Origin: Sulfuricellaceae bacterium
GTDB lineage: Bacteria; Pseudomonadota; Gammaproteobacteria; Burkholderiales; UBA9220
Length of the DNA stretch: 6,201 bases
Assembly (NCBI GenBank): GCA_019911985.1
Contig: JAIOJO010000135.1
Location: 1 to 6,201 of the forward strand
Reading direction: 5' to 3'
Shown here: one piece after another, positions 3,579 to 6,201 of the stretch
Layout: each line of letters begins with the position of its first letter
Position numbering within the stretch: position 1 is the first letter of the stretch
Program-made: the position numbers and the translations under genes
Notes under the pieces: model-generated
Told to the model about the DNA's origin: nothing
Seen by the model: only the letters and a program-made list of their open reading frames with translations
Database searches by the model: none

Positions 3579-6201
3579 ATGGAAAGCAAGCGTCGTTCAT
3601 TTCTGCGCACTGCCGCAATAGGCGGCGGCCTTACCGCCTTCGCCGCCGGTTTTTCGACCACGGCCGGCCGTATGGTCGGCCACGTGCTCGGCAAGGACAA
3701 ACCGAAACAGCGGCTGAACGGCAATTCGCTGGCGCCCGAGTTCACCGTGAACCCCGCCACCGGTGCGCTGAGCGTCAACCCGGATCAGCAGGTCAGCTAT
3801 ACCATGTGCCTGGGCTGCACGACTCTGTGCGGCGTGCGGGTGCGCATCGACAAAACATCCGGCAAAGTCTTGCGCGTGGCGGGCAATCCGTACAGCCCGC
3901 TTTCAGCCGATCCGCCGCTCCCCTTCCAGACGCCGATCCGGGATAGCTTCGTGGCGCTCACGCGCTATGAGGAAAAAGGCCTGGCGGGGCGATCGACCGC
4001 CTGCGGCCGCGGCAACGGCGTGTTGGAGCAAATCGATTCGCCGTATCGCGTGCTGGCTCCGATGAAACGCGTCGGGCCGCGCGGCGGCGGGCAATGGCAG
4101 CCTATCGCCTTCGACCAGTTGATCAAGGAGATCACCGAAGGCGGCAACCTTTTCGGCGAGGGCGAGGTGCAAGGCTTGCGCGCCTTGCGCGACCTGCAGA
4201 CGCCGATCGACCCGCAGCAGCCGGAATTCGGCCCCAAGGTCAACCAGGTCGGCCTCATGGCCAGCGTCCCCGATGGCCGCCTGGCCTTGGTCGAACGCTT
4301 CATCAAGCAATCCTACGGCAGCCTGAATATGGTAGGCCACGGCTCCTACTGCGGCAGCGGCTATCGCGCCGGTTCGGGGGCGATGTTCGGCGACATGAAG
4401 AAAATGCCGCACGCCAAGCCGGACTTCGATAATGTCGAGTTCTGCATCTTCATCGGTACGGCGCCCGGCAATGCCGGCAATCCGTTCAAGCGGCAGGGCA
4501 CGCTGATTGCCAAAGCGCGCTCGGGCAACCGCAAGTTCAGCTACGTGGTGGTCGATCCGGTACTGACCAATGCCGACAGCCTAGCCTCCGGCGACCATAG
4601 CCGTTGGGTGCCGATCAAGCCCGGCACCGACAGCGCCCTGGCGATGGGCATGATACGCTGGATTATCGAGCAGGAGCGCTACGACCGGCACTACCTGGCA
4701 CAGCCCAGCCTCAAGGTGGCCGAGGCCGCCGGCGAAGCAAGCTGGAGCAACGCCACGCACTTGGTGATCGCCCAGCCGGGCCATGCGCGCGACGGCCGCT
4801 ATTTGCGCGGCTCCGATTTGGGCATGATTTTTTCCGACGAAGAGCGCTACAAAGACCCGGACCCTTATGTCGTTTACGATCCGGCGACGAAGAAACCCAT
4901 CGTCAACACCAGCGCCAAGGGCGAGGCCGAGCTGTTCTATGACGGTGAACTGCAAATCGGCACGGATACGCTCAAGCTTAAAAGCGCGATGAGCCTGCTG
5001 CGCGAAGAGGCCTTGAAGCACAGCCTGGCCGAGTATTCCGCCGCGTGCGGCGTGCCGGTGGAAATCATCGAGGGATTGGCGCGCAAATTCACCAGCCACG
5101 GCAAGCATGCCGCGGTCAACGCGCATGGCGGCATGATGTCGGGCAGCGGATTTTACAATGCCTATTCGGTGGTGATGCTCAACACCCTGATCGGCAACCT
5201 CAACCGCAAGGGCGGAACCCTGATTAACGGCGGCGGTTTCAAGGACGCCGGCGAAGGGCCGCGCTACAACCTGGAAAGCTTCGCCGGCGAGGTCAAGCCA
5301 AAGGGCATGCCGCTCGGGCGCAACGTGCCTTATGAAAAAACGTCCGAGTTCAAGCACAAAAAGGAAAGCGGCAAGGCCTACCCGGCGCGGGCGCCATGGT
5401 ATCCGAACGCCGCAGGCCTGGCGACCGAATGGCTGACCAGCGCCATCAACGGCTATCCCTATGCGCTTAAGGCCTTGATCCTGTGGAGCTGCAATCCGCT
5501 CTACGGCGTGCCGGGACTGCGCGCGCAAATCGAAAAGGATCTGGCCGACCCGAAAAAGCTGCCGCTGATCGTGGCGGTCGACCCGCTTATCAACGAAAGC
5601 TCGGCTTTTGCCGACTACATCGTGCCGGATTCGATGCTGTATGAAAGCTGGGGCTGGGCCAACGCTTGGGGTTCGGTACCGGTCAAAATGAGTACGGCAC
5701 GCTGGCCGGTAATCGAGCCCAAGGCGCAGAAATTGCCCGACGGCCAAGCGATCGGCATGGAGACCTTTTTCATCGCACTGGCCAAGGCCATGGACTTGCC
5801 CGGCTTCGGCCCGGCCGGACTGGCCGACGCCGACGGCAAGCCCTGCCCCTTGGAGCGCCCGGAAGACTGGTATTTGCGCGGTGGTGCGAATATCGCGTGG
5901 CTCGGCAAAACGCCGGTCCCGGAGGCGAGCGACGAGGACATTACGCTATCCGGCGTGGCCCGCATCCGCCCCTTACTGGAAAAAACCCTCAAGCCCGAAG
6001 AATGGCGCAGGGTGGCTTTCATGCTGGCGCGCGGCGGGCGCTATCAGAATTACAAGGAAGCGTTCGGCCTGCGGCTGCCGCCGCCTGCCGACGCCAAAGC
6101 GCATGCCGTACCGGCCGCCGCCATGACAAGCGCGGCGGCAGCGGGTACGCACGAGGACGCGCCTTACCCGCCGGACTGGGCCACGCATCGCTTCACCAAA
6201 C
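3579..6201 (+). CDS. ttrA: Molybdopterin catalytic subunit of tetrathionate reductase-type complex (TtrA-like), C-terminus beyond window
   Basis: An uninterrupted reading frame of 874 codons without a stop, running off the right edge. Full-length TtrA is about 1,000 aa, so roughly the last 100-150 residues, including most of the molybdopterin dinucleotide-binding domain, should lie outside. The N-terminus has a Tat signal (KRRSFLR, residues 4-10, then an Ala/Gly-rich hydrophobic run), so it is folded with cofactor and exported. A [4Fe-4S] domain follows: C77, C80, C84 and, after a long gap, C142 in TACGRGN. The molybdopterin oxidoreductase domain spans about 155-770. Cys258 in GHGSYCGSG is the likely Mo ligand, as in Psr/Phs/Ttr/Arr enzymes, rather than the Ser of DMSO reductase. 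LNTLIGNLNRKGG (near 540) and WSCNPLYG (636-643) are also typical. The LRDLQTPIDPQQPEFGPKxNQ stretch near 203-223 fits the TtrA/SrdA group. Substrate is inferred as tetrathionate; selenate or arsenate is possible. Confidence 0.85.
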   Translation, partial: MESKRRSFLRTAAIGGGLTAFAAGFSTTAGRMVGHVLGKDKPKQRLNGNSLAPEFTVNPATGALSVNPDQQVSYTMCLGCTTLCGVRVRIDKTSGKVLRVAGNPYSPLSADPPLPFQTPIRDSFVALTRYEEKGLAGRSTACGRGNGVLEQIDSPYRVLAPMKRVGPRGGGQWQPIAFDQLIKEITEGGNLFGEGEVQGLRALRDLQTPIDPQQPEFGPKVNQVGLMASVPDGRLALVERFIKQSYGSLNMVGHGSYCGSGYRAGSGAMFGDMKKMPHAKPDFDNVEFCIFIGTAPGNAGNPFKRQGTLIAKARSGNRKFSYVVVDPVLTNADSLASGDHSRWVPIKPGTDSALAMGMIRWIIEQERYDRHYLAQPSLKVAEAAGEASWSNATHLVIAQPGHARDGRYLRGSDLGMIFSDEERYKDPDPYVVYDPATKKPIVNTSAKGEAELFYDGELQIGTDTLKLKSAMSLLREEALKHSLAEYSAACGVPVEIIEGLARKFTSHGKHAAVNAHGGMMSGSGFYNAYSVVMLNTLIGNLNRKGGTLINGGGFKDAGEGPRYNLESFAGEVKPKGMPLGRNVPYEKTSEFKHKKESGKAYPARAPWYPNAAGLATEWLTSAINGYPYALKALILWSCNPLYGVPGLRAQIEKDLADPKKLPLIVAVDPLINESSAFADYIVPDSMLYESWGWANAWGSVPVKMSTARWPVIEPKAQKLPDGQAIGMETFFIALAKAMDLPGFGPAGLADADGKPCPLERPEDWYLRGGANIAWLGKTPVPEASDEDITLSGVARIRPLLEKTLKPEEWRRVAFMLARGGRYQNYKEAFGLRLPPPADAKAHAVPAAAMTSAAAAGTHEDAPYPPDWATHRFTK

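Noticed and set aside
4581..5747. Minus-strand open frame of 388 codons opposite ttrA
   Set aside because: Antisense to a strongly conserved molybdoenzyme domain; the composition is that of an antisense codon-position shadow, and no SD or domain was recognised.
1..6201. CRISPR array, tRNA, rRNA, transposase or phage genes
   Set aside because: No regularly spaced direct repeats, tRNA-like cloverleaf, rRNA sequence or recombinase motif was seen on either strand.

Overview
The window looks like chromosome from a Gram-negative proteobacterium, most likely a gammaproteobacterium. Genes are moderately GC-rich and codon use is even across them. Two secreted redox subunits carry twin-arginine (Tat) signals, and the Shine-Dalgarno (SD) sequences are strong. 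The host cannot be fixed more closely from sequence alone. An intergenic palindromic segment gives a weak impression of methanotroph-type (Methylococcales) genomes, which is only a hint.

Layout. Positions 1-82 (minus strand) hold the first 27 codons of a membrane-anchored protein that runs off the left edge, possibly a slipin/stomatin (SPFH) protein. Positions 83-234 are a divergent intergenic region with a candidate promoter for the rightward gene. Positions 235-1494 (plus) encode a 419-aa multi-pass membrane protein of the MgtC/SapB plus DUF4010 type. Positions 1495-1711 are a 217-bp intergenic region rich in inverted repeats, including a perfect 9-bp inverted repeat whose right arm contains the whole SD of the next gene. 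From 1712 to the right edge runs a tight three-gene operon, all on the plus strand.

The operon encodes a molybdenum-dependent respiratory reductase in the order B-C-A: a Tat-exported four-cluster ferredoxin subunit (ttrB-like, 1712-2431), an NrfD-type quinol-oxidising membrane anchor (ttrC-like, 2435-3568) and a Tat-exported molybdopterin catalytic subunit (ttrA-like, 3579 to beyond 6201, C-terminus missing). Order and architecture match the tetrathionate reductase operon ttrBCA of Salmonella. Electrons would pass from quinol at TtrC, through the four [4Fe-4S] clusters of TtrB and the single cluster of TtrA, to the Mo-bis(pyranopterin guanine dinucleotide) centre, reducing a periplasmic acceptor. 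Tetrathionate is the best guess, but relatives reduce selenate or arsenate and the substrate cannot be read from the sequence. No two-component regulator (TtrRS) is visible. The most interesting feature is the leader of the operon, where RNA folding could hide the ttrB ribosome binding site.
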